A DNA stretch of 64,000 bases. Source: UBA8389 sp942493385. Its GTDB lineage: Bacteria; Bacteroidota; Bacteroidia; Bacteroidales; UBA1402. The stretch spans positions 2,666,001 to 2,730,000 of the forward strand of contig OW818699.1 of NCBI GenBank assembly GCA_942493385.1. The letters are read 5' to 3'. Both the position numbers and the translations under genes were made by a program. Numbering within the stretch: the first letter of the stretch is position 1; every line of letters starts with the position of its first letter. The notes beneath the pieces are model-generated. The model was not told the origin of the DNA. It did no database searches and was given only the letters and a program-made list of their open reading frames with translations. Below are positions 9,860 through 20,400 of this stretch, one piece after another.

Positions 9860-11758
9860 ATGGATAAAAACACCATCACCGGGCTTTTGCTGATCGTTGT
9901 GATCCTAATTGGATTCAGTTTGCTCAACAAACCCTCTGAAAAAGAACTTGCTGCCCGAAAGGAACAACAACGAATCGATTCGATTGCTTATGAGAATCAA
10001 GTTCAGACAAAAGCTTTGCAAATAACGGATTCTTTGGCCAGCGCAGCTAATACGAAAGCGCAAGCTCCAGTGAATCAAGACTCTCTGAGTCAATTGAAAT
10101 ATGGAACATTTGCCGCCTTGACCAAAGGTGATGTTACCACAGACAAAATTGAAAACAGTGTGATGGAGTTGGCGCTCTCTTCCAAGGGGGGACGTATCAC
10201 ATCGGTTCGTCTGAAAGATTTTCAGAACAAGGATTCACTTCCACTGATTCTTTTCCATGAAAATGAATCTTCTTTCAATTTTTCCTTTTTTACGGCAGAC
10301 AGCAGGTTGATCAACACCAGTGACCTTGTATTCAAACGTTTGGAAAGTAGCAATCCACTTGAATTCATTTATCGTCTTGCCATTACCGAAACTTCCAGCA
10401 TGGATTTCATCTATACCTTGAAAAAGGATGATTATATGATGAGCTTTCGGGTCAAAGGAAACAATCTGCAGGCTGTACTACCGGCAAATACCAATTCTCT
10501 GGATTTCAATTGGTCAATTAAGGCACCTCAGCAAGAACAGGGACGCACCTTTGAGGAGCGTTACTCACAATTGGATTACAAGTTTATAGGTGATAGCAAG
10601 GAAAATCTGAGTGCTGCCAAAGCAGATAATAAAACAGTGGATACCAAAGTACATTGGGTTTCCTTTAAAGATCAGTTCTTCACCAGCATTGCCATTTGCG
10701 ATAAGGGATTCACGACCAATGAGCTTAGTTCAAAACCCGAACTAGCCACCTCTCCATATCTAAAAACCTATTCCCAGAAATCGGCCATCGATTTTGACCT
10801 TCGTGGAAAACAGGAAGCCGATTTGAAGTTTTATTTCGGTCCCATCAAATACACCGCTTTGGCCAGCTATGACAAAGGGGTTCCTGCTGAACAAAAAATG
10901 GATTTGGAAAAAATCATACCCTTGGGTGGAAGCATGTTTCGCTGGGTAAACACCCTCTTGATTCTGCCTTTGTTCAATTTCTTTGGTAAATTCATTGCAA
11001 ACTATGGAATCATCATCTTGGTTTTGACGCTGGTCATCAAAATCATCATTTTCCCATTCACATGGAAATCAAGTGTTTCCACGACTAAGATGCGGGTGCT
11101 TCAACCTCAAATTCAGGAAATCAACGCCAAATTCCCAGGACAGGAAAATGCTGCTGCACGCTCACAGGCAACCATGGACTTTTACAAACGGGTCGGTGTT
11201 AGCCCCATGGGTGGTTGTTTGCCAATGTTGTTCCAGATGCCGATACTCTTTGCCATGTTCTCGTTTTTCCCATCCTCCATCGAACTGAGGCATCAGAGTT
11301 TCCTTTGGGCGCATGACTTGTCCACGTACGACGTTCTTTTCCAATGGTCTGGCGACATTCCACTGGTTACGAAGTATTTTGGTAACCATGTCAGCCTTTT
11401 CTGTTTGCTAATGACCATTACCAATTTGATCTATACGCACATCAACATGCAAACACAGGCGTCGACCACTCAGATGCCCGGCATGAAAACCATGTCGTAT
11501 TTGATGCCTGTGATGTTCCTGTTTATGTTCAACCAGTATTCTGCCGGTTTGAGTTTGTATTTCTTCGTATCAACCCTCATCACCATCCTGCAGACTTATG
11601 CCTTCCGTTGGTTCACCGACGAAGACAAACTACTGGCTCAGCTGAATGAAAACAAGAAGAAGCCGGTTAAGAAATCTGGATTTGCCGCTCGTTTGGAGCA
11701 AATGCAGAAAGACCAGCAAAAGATGCTGAAGGAAAATCAGAGCAAAAAACGCAAATAA
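9860..11758 (+). CDS. yidC: Membrane protein insertase
   Basis: The 632-residue product is a long, Gram-negative-type YidC: an N-terminal transmembrane segment (residues about 6-22), a large periplasmic domain, then the conserved five-helix 60-kDa insertase core from about residue 355, with the conserved amphipathic stretch TTKMRVLQPQIQEINAKFP. A lysine-rich cytoplasmic tail (last about 35 residues) would contact ribosomes. YidC inserts membrane proteins alone or with SecYEG. It follows pyrG closely and is terminated by the hairpin at 11769-11797. Confidence 0.97.
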   Translation: MDKNTITGLLLIVVILIGFSLLNKPSEKELAARKEQQRIDSIAYENQVQTKALQITDSLASAANTKAQAPVNQDSLSQLKYGTFAALTKGDVTTDKIENSVMELALSSKGGRITSVRLKDFQNKDSLPLILFHENESSFNFSFFTADSRLINTSDLVFKRLESSNPLEFIYRLAITETSSMDFIYTLKKDDYMMSFRVKGNNLQAVLPANTNSLDFNWSIKAPQQEQGRTFEERYSQLDYKFIGDSKENLSAAKADNKTVDTKVHWVSFKDQFFTSIAICDKGFTTNELSSKPELATSPYLKTYSQKSAIDFDLRGKQEADLKFYFGPIKYTALASYDKGVPAEQKMDLEKIIPLGGSMFRWVNTLLILPLFNFFGKFIANYGIIILVLTLVIKIIIFPFTWKSSVSTTKMRVLQPQIQEINAKFPGQENAAARSQATMDFYKRVGVSPMGGCLPMLFQMPILFAMFSFFPSSIELRHQSFLWAHDLSTYDVLFQWSGDIPLVTKYFGNHVSLFCLLMTITNLIYTHINMQTQASTTQMPGMKTMSYLMPVMFLFMFNQYSAGLSLYFFVSTLITILQTYAFRWFTDEDKLLAQLNENKKKPVKKSGFAARLEQMQKDQQKMLKENQSKKRK

Positions 11759-11768
11759 CAATTATTAC

Positions 11769-11797
11769 AAAAACGCCTCCATTTCGGGGGCGTTTTT
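11769..11797 (+). terminator. Intrinsic terminator after yidC
   Basis: A stem pairing AACGCCTCC (11772-11780) with GGGGGCGTT (11786-11794) around the loop ATTTC, followed by further T residues. It lies 11 bp after the yidC stop and separates pyrG-yidC from the penicillin-binding protein gene. Confidence 0.85.
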
Positions 11798-11861
11798 GCA
11801 TACCTTTTTTGTATTTTTACAAGATATTTGAATCGTTGTAAATACCCTAATCATCAGCCGT

Positions 11862-14345
11862 ATGAAACCGCCGAAAGTTAAAGCGTGGATCGCATTCATT
11901 TGGAAACATTTGACGTCTTTCTTTCACTGGCTATCCCCTTATTTGAGGTTGATTGCCAGCTTTTTCAAGGCTTTGTGGCACCAGCGAAAAATGACCTGGA
12001 AAACGGCTCGTTGGTACAAGAGATTGGGTATCATCACCCTAGAATTCTTTTTATTCCTCTTCCTGTATCTTTTTTGCGTGGACGTCAATGTGCTTTGGCT
12101 CTTTGGTAAGTCGCCCAGTTTGCTAAGCATCAGCGACCCACAACAAAGTGTCGCTTCCGAGATTTACAGTGCGGACGACAAGATCATCGGCAAATACTTT
12201 AAGGAAAACAGGACGCCTGTAGAATATAATGAAATTGCACCGATTATGGTAAAGACCTTGATCTTTACAGAAGACGAACGCTTTTACCAGCATTTCGGCA
12301 TCGATTTCCAGGGTCTTTTTGCCGTAGCCAAAGATTTGGCCAGTGGTCGCGGTGCCCGTGGAGCCAGCACCATCTCCCAGCAATTGGTCAAGAACATGTT
12401 TAAAACCAGGTCTCAATATTCCAGGGGTTTGTTGGGTAGACTTCCGGGGCTGAAAATGGTCATTATGAAATCCAAAGAATGGATCACGGCCGTTAAAATC
12501 GAGCTATTCTACTCCAAGGAGGATATTCTTACCATGTACCTCAATACGGTTGACTTTGGCAGCAACGCTTATGGGATAAAAACGGCCTGTAAAACGTATT
12601 TCAACAACAAACCCTCTGACATCACCATTGAACAGGCCGCCACACTGGTCGGGTTGCTCAAGGCTACAACCACTTACAACCCCAGAGTCAACCCCAAGAA
12701 CAGCCTGAAAAGGCGTAATGTGGTGCTTGAAAACCTTTTGGAGCATAAAATCATCAGCAAAAAGCAATTGGATTCACTCAAACTGATTCCGATTCGGTTA
12801 CAATACAAAATTGAGCGGAGTTACGACGGAAATGCCCTTTATTTCCGTGAAGCGGTTGCCGCCCATCTGGAACAATGGTGCAAGGAGAACGATGTGGACC
12901 TTTACTCCGACGGATTAAAAATTTATACGACCATCGACACGCGCATGCAGAAATACGCGGAAGAATCCGTTGACAAGCAAATGCGAATCGTACAAAATAA
13001 TTTCAACAACCACTGGGGCAAACAGAACCCATGGCAGGATGAGAAGCACCAGGAAATCGTCGGTTTTATCGAAGACCTTGCAAAACGGTCTTCCTCTTGG
13101 AAAGGCTTGACCAGAAGGTTCCCAAACGATCCGGACTCGGTGATGTACTATATGAATTTACCGCACCCCATTACCGTCTTCGACTATAAAGAGGGTAAGA
13201 AAGTCATCGTCATGAGTACCATGGACTCCATCCGATACATGGAAAAATTCATGCATTGCGGATTTGTGGCCATGGAACCTCAAACAGGTTTTGTCAAGGC
13301 ATGGGTTGGAGACATCAACTTCAATTTCTGGAAATACGACAAGGTATTGTCACAAAGACAACCGGGTTCTACCTTCAAGTTGTTTGTGTATACGGAAGCC
13401 ATGAACAAAGGTCTGAGCCCTTGCGACTTACGCGAAGACAAATACATCACATGGGACGTTATGGAAAAAGGTGAGCCAAAAGTATGGACTCCCCACAATG
13501 CCAATGGCAATTTCTCTGGGCAGACTTTGACGCTCAAAGCCGCTTTTGCCCGCTCCATCAACAGCATAGCGGTTGCGGTTGCCAAAGAAATTGGCATCCA
13601 CGATATTGTCACCACGGCTAAGGCAATGGGAATCAAAACACCCCTGCATGAGATTCCCTCCGTCAGTTTGGGTTCATCCGATGTTTCACTTTTGGAATTA
13701 GTGAATGCGTATTCAACGGTCATCAACGATGGGATGACACACGACCCAGTTTTGGTCACCCGTATTGAGGACCGCGACGGAAAGGTCATCTTCGAATATA
13801 AAGATGAACAGAAGCGTGCTATCCCTTACCAATCGGCTTTCCTAATGACACAAATGTTACGCGCAGGTCTGACGGAACCTCTATCGACCTGGGACCTTTG
13901 GGGTTATGACATCCACAATTCTGGAACGGAATTTGGTGGAAAGACTGGAACCTCCTCCAATCATTCAGATGCTTGGTTCGTTGGCGTTTCGCCCAACTTG
14001 GTCGGTGGTGCGTGGGTTGGAGGCGAGCATCGTTGCATCCATTTTAGAACCGGTGCTTTGGGTGAAGGCAGTAAAACAGCCTTGCCAATTTTCGGTTACT
14101 TTATGGAGAAAGTCATGAAAGACCCCAGTCTCATTCAATACCGTGGGAAGTTCCCGAAAGCCAAAGAGGAAATCACCGTTCCTTACGAATGTCATACCGT
14201 TTATACACCCATTGCTGATTCTACCCTGACAGACAGTCTGGGCACGGCATTTGAGGGCGTTGTTGAAACGGAAATTCTGAATCAGGAAGTGGAGGAATTG
14301 AAACTGGAAGAAGGCGATACCAAAACGGAGGAAATCACGCCGTAA
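11862..14345 (+). CDS. mrcA: Class A penicillin-binding protein (PBP1A type)
   Basis: The 827-residue protein is a bifunctional peptidoglycan synthase. It has a cytoplasmic basic N-terminus, one transmembrane helix at about 55-77, and a GT51 glycosyltransferase domain with catalytic Glu137 in TEDERFYQHFGID and GASTISQQLVKN. The transpeptidase domain has the active serine Ser503 in QPGSTFK, an SxN motif (SINS) and KTGT at 694-697. It polymerises and crosslinks glycan strands at the outer face of the inner membrane. The gene appears monocistronic. The symbol follows common use; ponA would serve equally. Confidence 0.93.
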   Translation: MKPPKVKAWIAFIWKHLTSFFHWLSPYLRLIASFFKALWHQRKMTWKTARWYKRLGIITLEFFLFLFLYLFCVDVNVLWLFGKSPSLLSISDPQQSVASEIYSADDKIIGKYFKENRTPVEYNEIAPIMVKTLIFTEDERFYQHFGIDFQGLFAVAKDLASGRGARGASTISQQLVKNMFKTRSQYSRGLLGRLPGLKMVIMKSKEWITAVKIELFYSKEDILTMYLNTVDFGSNAYGIKTACKTYFNNKPSDITIEQAATLVGLLKATTTYNPRVNPKNSLKRRNVVLENLLEHKIISKKQLDSLKLIPIRLQYKIERSYDGNALYFREAVAAHLEQWCKENDVDLYSDGLKIYTTIDTRMQKYAEESVDKQMRIVQNNFNNHWGKQNPWQDEKHQEIVGFIEDLAKRSSSWKGLTRRFPNDPDSVMYYMNLPHPITVFDYKEGKKVIVMSTMDSIRYMEKFMHCGFVAMEPQTGFVKAWVGDINFNFWKYDKVLSQRQPGSTFKLFVYTEAMNKGLSPCDLREDKYITWDVMEKGEPKVWTPHNANGNFSGQTLTLKAAFARSINSIAVAVAKEIGIHDIVTTAKAMGIKTPLHEIPSVSLGSSDVSLLELVNAYSTVINDGMTHDPVLVTRIEDRDGKVIFEYKDEQKRAIPYQSAFLMTQMLRAGLTEPLSTWDLWGYDIHNSGTEFGGKTGTSSNHSDAWFVGVSPNLVGGAWVGGEHRCIHFRTGALGEGSKTALPIFGYFMEKVMKDPSLIQYRGKFPKAKEEITVPYECHTVYTPIADSTLTDSLGTAFEGVVETEILNQEVEELKLEEGDTKTEEITP

Positions 14346-14376
14346 GGGTTGGTGTAAACACTTAAGATTTACTAAA

Positions 14377-15249
14377 TCATTGGAAACGGACTGGTTCAAC
14401 TGAATAACCGTTCAATCGAAGTTGATTGATCAGTCCGTTTTCACCGACCAAATGCATACAGCCAACGGCAACAAAACAGGATTGGTTTTTAAAAAGCACG
14501 GGGAATTGTTTCATCCAGTTCAAATTACGATCATCGATCAACCTTTTGCGTTCATCTGATGTCATGCTTTTATCATCGACATCCAACTGTTTCATTTTTT
14601 CAAGATTCCCCGAAACATAGACGTCGTTCAGTTGGGTTAACTCCTCGATCAGTTGGTCCTTTTCGCGAACTTCGTACAAAAGGATTTCTACTTGTCTTTC
14701 CAAGGTAAAGGAATCGAACAACATATTCATCTGAAATTCAATCGTTTCCAAACCAATCACTTTCTTTTCTGCAGCACGAGCCTGTTTCTGAAAAAGTTCA
14801 TCTACGGCGACAGGTTGCTTTTTTATGCCTGAACTTTTCAAATACAGCATCGCTTGATGCATCGTCATCAGCATCATGGGTTTCAAGGTTCCCAACATTC
14901 CCATTCCCAAACCCATAACCGACTTGAATTCGGTATCCAAAAGCTGATAATCGGAGGCAGAAACTAAATCCTTGATGGTTGTGCCTTTCATGACCGAGCC
15001 TTTCATCATTTTCTTTTGCATGCCCGGTGTCTTCAGATCCATTTCACCAACTACTGCATCGGCTTGACCGCAAACAGCCAGAATGGAATCAAATTGAGGA
15101 ATCCGGTTTTTATCAATCAAATGGTGGGTCCCAAACAAATAACTGTCCTTGGTCAGACCGTTTCCTGAAATTTTCCATAAAAGTTGCCCCTGTACACTGA
15201 AGGACAGAAAAAGAACAAAAAATAATAAAAGGAAAAATCGGTTGTTCAT
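14377..15249 (-). CDS. TraB/GumN family protein
   Basis: The ATG at 15249 gives a 290-residue protein with signal peptide MNNRFFLLLFFVLFLSFSVQG, then LLWKISGNGLTKDSYLFGTH. The GTHH motif, an acidic EMDLKTPGM segment and a C-terminal SCFVAVGCMHLVGENGL are hallmarks of the TraB/GumN (Tiki-like) family, proposed to be metalloproteases; the activity here is not shown. The open frame extends to 15318 but would run into pyrC, so the shorter start is chosen. It follows pyrC by 10 bp on the same strand. Confidence 0.82.
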   Translation of the reverse strand: MNNRFFLLLFFVLFLSFSVQGQLLWKISGNGLTKDSYLFGTHHLIDKNRIPQFDSILAVCGQADAVVGEMDLKTPGMQKKMMKGSVMKGTTIKDLVSASDYQLLDTEFKSVMGLGMGMLGTLKPMMLMTMHQAMLYLKSSGIKKQPVAVDELFQKQARAAEKKVIGLETIEFQMNMLFDSFTLERQVEILLYEVREKDQLIEELTQLNDVYVSGNLEKMKQLDVDDKSMTSDERKRLIDDRNLNWMKQFPVLFKNQSCFVAVGCMHLVGENGLINQLRLNGYSVEPVRFQ

Positions 15250-15259
15250 GGAGGGTTTT

Positions 15260-16603
15260 TCAGATTTGAAAACGAAGTTCAGAAGCGGTACGGTTTTCGG
15301 CAAATTGGCCTTCATCATAGGCCAAGGCTCCGTTGACCCATGTTTTTAAAACTTTGGTCTTGAAAGACTGATCTTCGTAAGGGGACCAACCACATTTTGA
15401 GAGGATAAGGTCGTTTGTCAGGATCCAGCTATCGTTCGGATTGATCAAAACCAAATCGGCAAAATATCCTTCCCGAATGAACCCACGTCTGTCAATACGA
15501 TACAGACTGGCAGGTGCATGACACATCTTCTCCACGATGAGTTCCTTTGTAAAGACACGATCTTTAACGAGTTCCATCATCAGAGGTACCGAAAACTGTA
15601 TGCTTGGAGAACCGGATGCAGCAGTTAGGCAATTGCCTTGTTTTTCCGATTCTAAATGTGGTGCATGGTCCGTCGCTATTACATCCAACTTTCCGGAAAT
15701 CAGTCCCTCCCGTAAAGCGAGTTTATCTTGCTCGGTCTTGATGGCCGGATTGCATTTGATGCTGTTGCCGCAACGTTGGTAGTCACTATCGTCGAACCAG
15801 AGATGCGGAACACAGACTTCAGCCGTTATTCTCTTGTCTTTCAAAGGCAGGGAATCAAGAAGATCCAATTCTTTGGCTGTGGTGAGATGCAAGATGTGCA
15901 AACGAGTCCCAAAACGAGTGGCCTGCTCCACTGCAGTTGCAGAGCTTGCATAACAGGCTTCTGCGGAGCGAATCAGCGGATGATACTTGATGGGCAAATC
16001 AGTACCTACCGTTTCCAGATAGTATGCTTTATTGGCTTGAATAATTGCCTCAGATTCAGCATGTATGCCCACAATGCAAGGCACCGAACTGAATATGCCT
16101 TCCAACGCCTTTTGCTGTCCGACCAACATGTTTCCGGTGGAGGAACCCATGAAAACCTTGACACCGCAAACCCTTTGATAGTCTGCTTTTTGAAGTTCTG
16201 TGAGATTGTCATTGGTTGCACCTAGGTAAAAGGAATAATTGGCCAGCGATTTGGACGCAGCCAATGCCATCTTCTCTTCCCATATTTGAACGGTGGTGGT
16301 TTGCGGTATGGTATTGGGCATTTCCATGAACGAAGTTACCCCGCCAGCAAGAGCTGCGCGGCTTTCGGTCAGCAAGTCTGCCTTGTGCGTCAAGCCAGGC
16401 TCCCTAAAATGGACATGATCGTCGATTGCGCCGGGAATCAGCCATTTATCGGTGGCATCAAGCACGTTACTATCATTAATAACTTCCTGAGGAACAGGAC
16501 CTTCAAATATGTGGGTAATGAATGCACCCTCCAAAAGCACCGATCCGGTGAAGGAACGCCCTTCATTGATGATCAATGCCTGATGAATAAGCGTTTTTGT
16601 CAT
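15260..16603 (-). CDS. pyrC: Dihydroorotase
   Basis: The 447-residue amidohydrolase has the zinc-binding motif DHVHFREPG (His63, His65) with the following EMPNT, and a downstream TDHAPH. This is a class I (AllB-like) dihydroorotase, which cyclises carbamoyl aspartate in de novo pyrimidine synthesis. Allantoinase is the main alternative, but no purine-degradation genes are nearby. It overlaps the preceding glycosyltransferase gene by 4 bases, so translation is probably coupled. Confidence 0.88.
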   Translation of the reverse strand: MTKTLIHQALIINEGRSFTGSVLLEGAFITHIFEGPVPQEVINDSNVLDATDKWLIPGAIDDHVHFREPGLTHKADLLTESRAALAGGVTSFMEMPNTIPQTTTVQIWEEKMALAASKSLANYSFYLGATNDNLTELQKADYQRVCGVKVFMGSSTGNMLVGQQKALEGIFSSVPCIVGIHAESEAIIQANKAYYLETVGTDLPIKYHPLIRSAEACYASSATAVEQATRFGTRLHILHLTTAKELDLLDSLPLKDKRITAEVCVPHLWFDDSDYQRCGNSIKCNPAIKTEQDKLALREGLISGKLDVIATDHAPHLESEKQGNCLTAASGSPSIQFSVPLMMELVKDRVFTKELIVEKMCHAPASLYRIDRRGFIREGYFADLVLINPNDSWILTNDLILSKCGWSPYEDQSFKTKVLKTWVNGALAYDEGQFAENRTASELRFQI

Positions 16604-17355
16604 GCAGCAGACGATTTTTTCTGAGGATATTTGCGGGACCAGCTTCTCACTGTCATTTTAATAACACCGAAAACAGCTTCGTTGAAAATTCCTCCGTTCA
16701 TTTTTGAGGTGCCGAGTTCTCTGTTGGAGAAAACGATGGGCACTTCTTTTATGGTGAATCCACATTTCCAGGCTGTAAACTTCATCTCAATCTGAAAAGC
16801 ATAACCTTTAAAGCGAATGTTATCCATTTCGATTGTTTCAAGAACTTCCCGTCGGTAACACTTGAAACCAGCCGTCGTATCGAAGACTTTCATACCGGTG
16901 ACCATACGAACGTAATAGGAAGCAAAATAAGACATCATGACCCTACCGATGGGCCAGTTGACCACGTTGACCACATTATTCACATAACGGGAGCCAATGG
17001 CCAAGTCACCACCCTCCACAGCACAGGCATGGTATAAATGCATCAAATCCTTTGGGTTGTGCGAAAAATCGGCATCCATTTCAAATATAAAATCGTATCC
17101 GTTTTTCAATGCCCAATGGAACCCAGCAATATAAGCCGTACCCAATCCGAGCTTACCTTTACGCTCGAGCAAATGCAGCGATTCAGGAAATTCCTTTTGC
17201 AGTGTCTTTACGATTGCACCTGTCCCATCTGGGGAACCATCGTCCACAATGAGAATATCAAAGGCTTTTGGCAATGCAAAAACAGCCTTGATGATCAATT
17301 CAATGTTTTCTTTTTCGTTGTAGGTAGGAATAATAACGATGGAATCGGAAGTCAT
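16600..17355 (-). CDS. Polyprenol monophosphomannose synthase-like glycosyltransferase (GT2)
   Basis: The 251-residue protein is a GT-A fold transferase with VVIPTYNEKENI-type N-terminus, DDGSPDGT (38-45) for nucleotide binding, the DxD motif Asp94-Ala-Asp96, and GSRYV. Sequence and length match DPM1-like enzymes that transfer mannose from GDP-mannose to a polyprenyl phosphate at the cytoplasmic membrane face, a donor for protein O-glycosylation in Bacteroidota. There is no C-terminal membrane domain. A TATATTTG -7 element at 17385-17392 on this strand lies about 30 bp upstream. The exact acceptor is inferred. Confidence 0.85.
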   Translation of the reverse strand: MTSDSIVIIPTYNEKENIELIIKAVFALPKAFDILIVDDGSPDGTGAIVKTLQKEFPESLHLLERKGKLGLGTAYIAGFHWALKNGYDFIFEMDADFSHNPKDLMHLYHACAVEGGDLAIGSRYVNNVVNVVNWPIGRVMMSYFASYYVRMVTGMKVFDTTAGFKCYRREVLETIEMDNIRFKGYAFQIEMKFTAWKCGFTIKEVPIVFSNRELGTSKMNGGIFNEAVFGVIKMTVRSWSRKYPQKKSSAA

Positions 17356-17437
17356 GCTCCTAGTTTTTTGAGTATAATTGATTCCAAATATAAGGCTTTA
17401 TTTTTTCCTGTCCCGAATAATATGCCCATATATTTTC

Positions 17438-17445
17438 TAATTTTG
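17438..17445 (+). promoter_or_regulatory. -7 promoter element for mfd
   Basis: TAATTTTG is a full match to the TAnnTTTG element, 33 bp upstream of the mfd TTG start. It is divergent from the TATATTTG at 17385-17392 that faces the glycosyltransferase gene. No good -33 TTG is visible for either. Confidence 0.5.
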
Positions 17446-17477
17446 CAGGGATTTAAACATCTTTAGGAAAACAGAGT

Positions 17478-20400
17478 TTGGAAATAGGAAATTTGCGTGA
17501 ACTCTACCAAAAACACCCGCAACTGCTTGCGGGCAAGTTGGTATTGTCGAAATTGGGTGAAAACCTGTATTTGGACGGATTGATTGGTTCATCCGTTTGT
17601 CTTGGAATCGCTGCACTTTTTGAGGAAGGTAAGCGTGATTTCGTTTTGGTGCACGAAGACGCCGAGTTGGCTGGCTATATGTATCATGATATGGTTCAAC
17701 TACTTGGCTCAGAAAAGGTATTCTATTATCCGGCCAGTTTCAAACGTGCGCTAAAATTTGGCAGAAACGACCCTGGTAACACCATTTTAAGGACAGAAGC
17801 CTTGACTGCCTTGCGCCAAAATTCGGGCATCGTCGTGGTAACCTATCCAGACGCCTTGGTCGAAAAAGTCGTAGCAACCGATGTACTCCAACAAAACACC
17901 TTGACGCTGCACAAAGGTGAACTTCTTGACAATGCTTTCATCATCGAACTACTTCAAACATATGGTTTTGAACGGGTGGATTATGTGTATGAACCCGGTC
18001 AATTTGCAGTTCGCGGCAGCCTGATCGATGTCTACTCCTGGAGCCACGAGCTCCCCTACCGAATTGACTTCTTCGGAGACGAAGTGGAAAGCATACGTAG
18101 CTTTGACATTGAAAATCAGCTTTCCAACGAACATGTGGATAGCATCAAGATTGTTCCGTTTACCGATCAGGGTGGTCAGAACCTGGTCTCTTTTACCGAC
18201 TATCTGAGCAAGGACACCATCCTAGGATTCTCCGATTTCGAATATGCATGCGGCAAGCTTCGAATAGTGGCGGAAGAACCAGGTGACACGCCCCTCGACC
18301 GATTGTTGACGGAAACGGACTTCATGGAAGCGGCGCAAAAATTCTCTTGGATAGAATTCGGACGGAAAGCACAAAGCAAAAAACATACCACCTGTACCTT
18401 TCAAACGTCACCACAAGATCAGTTCGGCAAAAACTTCGACTTCGTCAGTCAGGCTTTTCAGAGATACACGGAATTGGGGTATCAACTTTATGTACTTAGT
18501 GACAGTTCTAAACAAATTGAACGGCTGAAAACCATCTTTGAGGACAGAGCAGAACACCAACATTTCAATCCCATTGAGAAAACCCTTCACGAAGGTTTTG
18601 TGGACCACGACTTAAAAATTGCCTGTTTCACCGACCATCAGTTGTTCGAACGGTATCACAAATACAATCTGCGCTCCGACAAAGCCAGGAGTGGAAAATT
18701 GGCACTTAGCTTGAAAGAAATCGTCCAGTTTCAGTTCGGCGATTATGTGGTTCACATCGACCACGGCGTAGGTCGATTCGCAGGCCTTTTCCGCACCGAA
18801 ATCAATGGCAAGATGCAGGAAATCATCAAGATAGTTTACAAGGACGACGATACGATTTTTGTAAGCATCCACAACTTGCATCGCATTTCCAAATACCGAG
18901 GCAAGGAAGGTGAGGAACCGCACATTCACAAACTAGGAGGAACCGCTTGGTCCGCCATGAAGGAGCGGACCAAAAAGAAAGTGAAGGACATTGCCAGAGA
19001 CTTGATTCTACTATATGCGAAGCGCAAGGAAGAACAAGGTTTTCAGTACAGTCCGGACAGCTTTATGCAACAAGAACTCGAGGCCTCCTTTGCCTACGAA
19101 GATACCCCGGATCAAACCAAGGCCACCAACGACGTTAAGGGTGATATGGAAAGCCTGTTGCCAATGGACCGACTTATCTGCGGCGATGTAGGTTTTGGTA
19201 AGACCGAAGTGGCCATCCGAGCTGCATTCAAGGCTGTTGCCGACAACAAGCAAGTAGCCATCCTGGTACCTACGACGGTGCTTGCATTGCAACATTTCAA
19301 GACTTTCCAAAAGCGGTTGGCAGACTTTCCCTGCAAAGTAGACTACCTGAGTAGAACACGTAAGCCGGCAGCAGTGACTGATCTCTTGAAGGATCTCAAA
19401 GAAGGTGGCACGAACATTGTGATCGGCACCCACAAACTCATTGGTAAAAACGTACAATTCAAGGATTTAGGCTTGCTTATCATCGATGAGGAACAGAAAT
19501 TCGGCGTAGCCATCAAAGAAAAGCTCAAACAGCTGAAAGTCAACGTCGATACGCTGACCATGACAGCAACTCCCATTCCACGTACGCTGCAGTTCTCACT
19601 CATGGGTGCGCGCGATTTGAGCATCATCTCTACCCCACCACCCAACCGTTATCCCATTCAGACCGAGGTCAATTCCTTGTCCGAAGATTTGTTGAAGGAG
19701 TCCATTGAATTCGAACTGGGCCGAAATGGGCAAGTATTTCTACTGAACAATAGAGTACAAAACTTGCCTGACATCGAAAAAATGGTGAAACGCTGTGTTC
19801 CTGGAGCCCGTACCGTCATAGCCCATGGACAGATGGATGGTGAAAAGCTGGAAAAAATCATCATGGATTTCATGGATTATGCCTACGACGTGCTGATTTG
19901 CACCACCATCATCGAATCCGGCATCGACATCCCAAACGCCAACACCATCATCATCAACAACGCACATCAATTCGGACTCAGTGATCTGCACCAACTTCGC
20001 GGCCGTGTTGGCAGAAGCAATCGCAAAGCGTTTTGCTACCTCCTCGCCCCACCGGTTCAGTCGTTGACTCCCGAAGCCAGACGTCGTCTTCAGGCCATTG
20101 AGAACTTTGCCGACTTGGGCAGCGGATTCAACATCGCCATGCAGGATCTCGACATCCGAGGTGCAGGCAATATGCTTGGAGCCGAACAAAGCGGCTTCAT
20201 TGCCGACCTGGGTTTTGAAACCTATCAGAAAATTCTTAATGAAGCCGTACAGGAACTCAAGGACGAAGAATTTTCCGAACTGTATGCCGACGAAAAGCAT
20301 GCCGCTGATAGCGAAGGTAGCCCGACCTATGTTTCAGATTGCCTGGTGGAATCGGATATGGAGCTGTTGTTTCCGGATTCCTACGTTCCCGGTTCATCGG

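Noticed and set aside
17385..17445. Divergent pair of -7 elements as a regulated bidirectional operator
   Set aside because: Both -7 elements are real matches, but there is no dyad or regulator nearby, so ordinary divergent promoters explain it.
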